Assembly: GCA_905182145.1 (NCBI GenBank)
Contig: CAJJAN010000016.1
Span: forward strand, 1 to 39,054
Source of the DNA: an uncultured Pelagibacteraceae bacterium
Lineage (GTDB): Bacteria; Pseudomonadota; Alphaproteobacteria; Pelagibacterales; AG-422-B15
Length of the DNA: 39,054 bases
Direction: 5' to 3'
Numbering within the stretch: position 1 is the stretch's first letter; every line of letters begins with the position of its first letter. This document shows positions 38,547 through 39,054 of this stretch, one piece after another. The notes below the pieces were generated by a model. The model was not told the DNA's origin. It made no database searches and was given only the letters and a program-made list of their open reading frames with translations. Both the position numbers and the translations under genes were made by a program.

Positions 38547-39054
38547 ATGAAAGCAATAAAATCTATGAAATTACTACAAAAATTTGGACTATTTTTATCA
38601 ACTTTTTATCTATTATCAATTGTATCACATGCAAATGCTGAAACTAAGGTTGTAGCCTCAATTAAACCACTTCACTCATTAATAAGCTATGTAATGGATG
38701 GAGTTGGAACTCCAGATATAATAATTGATGGTAGTTCTTCCCCTCATACCTTTCAGTTAAAACCATCACATGCTTCGATGTTACAAGAAGCTGACATAGT
38801 TTTTTGGATAGGAGAAGATTTAGAGGCATTTTTAGAATCACCACTTGATTCAATTGCCAAAAATGCAAAGAGAGTCACTTTAATGGACTCGAACGAGATA
38901 AATTTATTAAAATTTAGAGAAAAAAATATATTCGATGAGCATGATGATGAGCATGATGAGCATGATGATGATGAGCATGATGATGATGAGCATGGTGATG
39001 ATGAGCATGGTGATGAGCATGGTGATGATGAGCATGTTGATGAGCATGGTGATG
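38547..39054 (+). CDS. znuA: Zinc ABC transporter substrate-binding protein ZnuA (partial, runs off right edge)
   Basis: Hand translation: MKAIKSMKLLQKFGLFLSTFYLLSIVSHANAETKVVASIKPLHSLISYVMDGVGTPDIIIDGSSSPHTFQLKPSHASMLQEADIVFWIGEDLEAFLESPLDSIAKNAKRVTLMDSNEINLLKFREKNIFDEHDDEHDEHDDDEH... Missing from the ORF track because it is open at the edge. Confidence 0.95.
   Translation, partial: MKAIKSMKLLQKFGLFLSTFYLLSIVSHANAETKVVASIKPLHSLISYVMDGVGTPDIIIDGSSSPHTFQLKPSHASMLQEADIVFWIGEDLEAFLESPLDSIAKNAKRVTLMDSNEINLLKFREKNIFDEHDDEHDEHDDDEHDDDEHGDDEHGDEHGDDEHVDEHGD
38934..39054 (+). repeat. GATGAGCAT-type degenerate repeat encoding the His/Asp/Glu-rich ZnuA loop (continues past the window)
   Basis: Repeated gatgagcatgatgatgagcatg... 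from 38934 to the end of the window, encoding DEHDDEHDEHDDDEHDDDEHGDDEHGDEHGDDEHVDEHGD. Confidence 0.9.

Noticed and set aside
38662-38868. - strand ORF of 68 aa
   Set aside because: Antisense to znuA, whose + strand frame gives a clear ZnuA sequence.

Overview
This is a compact, AT-rich chromosomal window that looks like a streamlined marine-type alphaproteobacterium. The lineage is inferred from GcrA, the TIGR02186/Alph_Pro_TM protein, class I LysRS and overall compaction. Most of it is housekeeping and core metabolism. Contents: a secreted TPR protein with a (GGGSS)n linker (partial, left edge); an acyl-CoA / unsaturated fatty-acid oxidation gene group (thiolase, thioesterase, ECH1-like crotonase, MaoC hydratase, two acyl-CoA dehydrogenases, DECR-like SDR); a TauE/SafE - TIGR02186 - CcdA operon; pyrD; class I lysyl-tRNA synthetase; apaG; folE; trkH; argF/argD; gcrA; an M48 peptidase; tRNA-Arg(ACG); rpmH-rnpA-yidD-yidC-argB-dapD-dapE. 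The right end is a zinc-homeostasis island holding a ZrgA-like DUF2796 protein with an ABC transporter and DUF3299 protein, zur, and znuB/znuC/znuA. A perfect 15-bp Zur-box-like palindrome lies between znuC and znuA, and a degenerate copy lies upstream of the zrgA-like gene. No CRISPR array, transposase, phage or defence system was seen. Best second-look items: the two-transporter zinc island with its expandable His-rich repeats; a repeated operator-like motif upstream of gcrA; an uncalled 28-aa transmembrane ORF that exactly fills the only large convergent gap; the general absence of space between convergent genes; and a possibly leaderless apaG.
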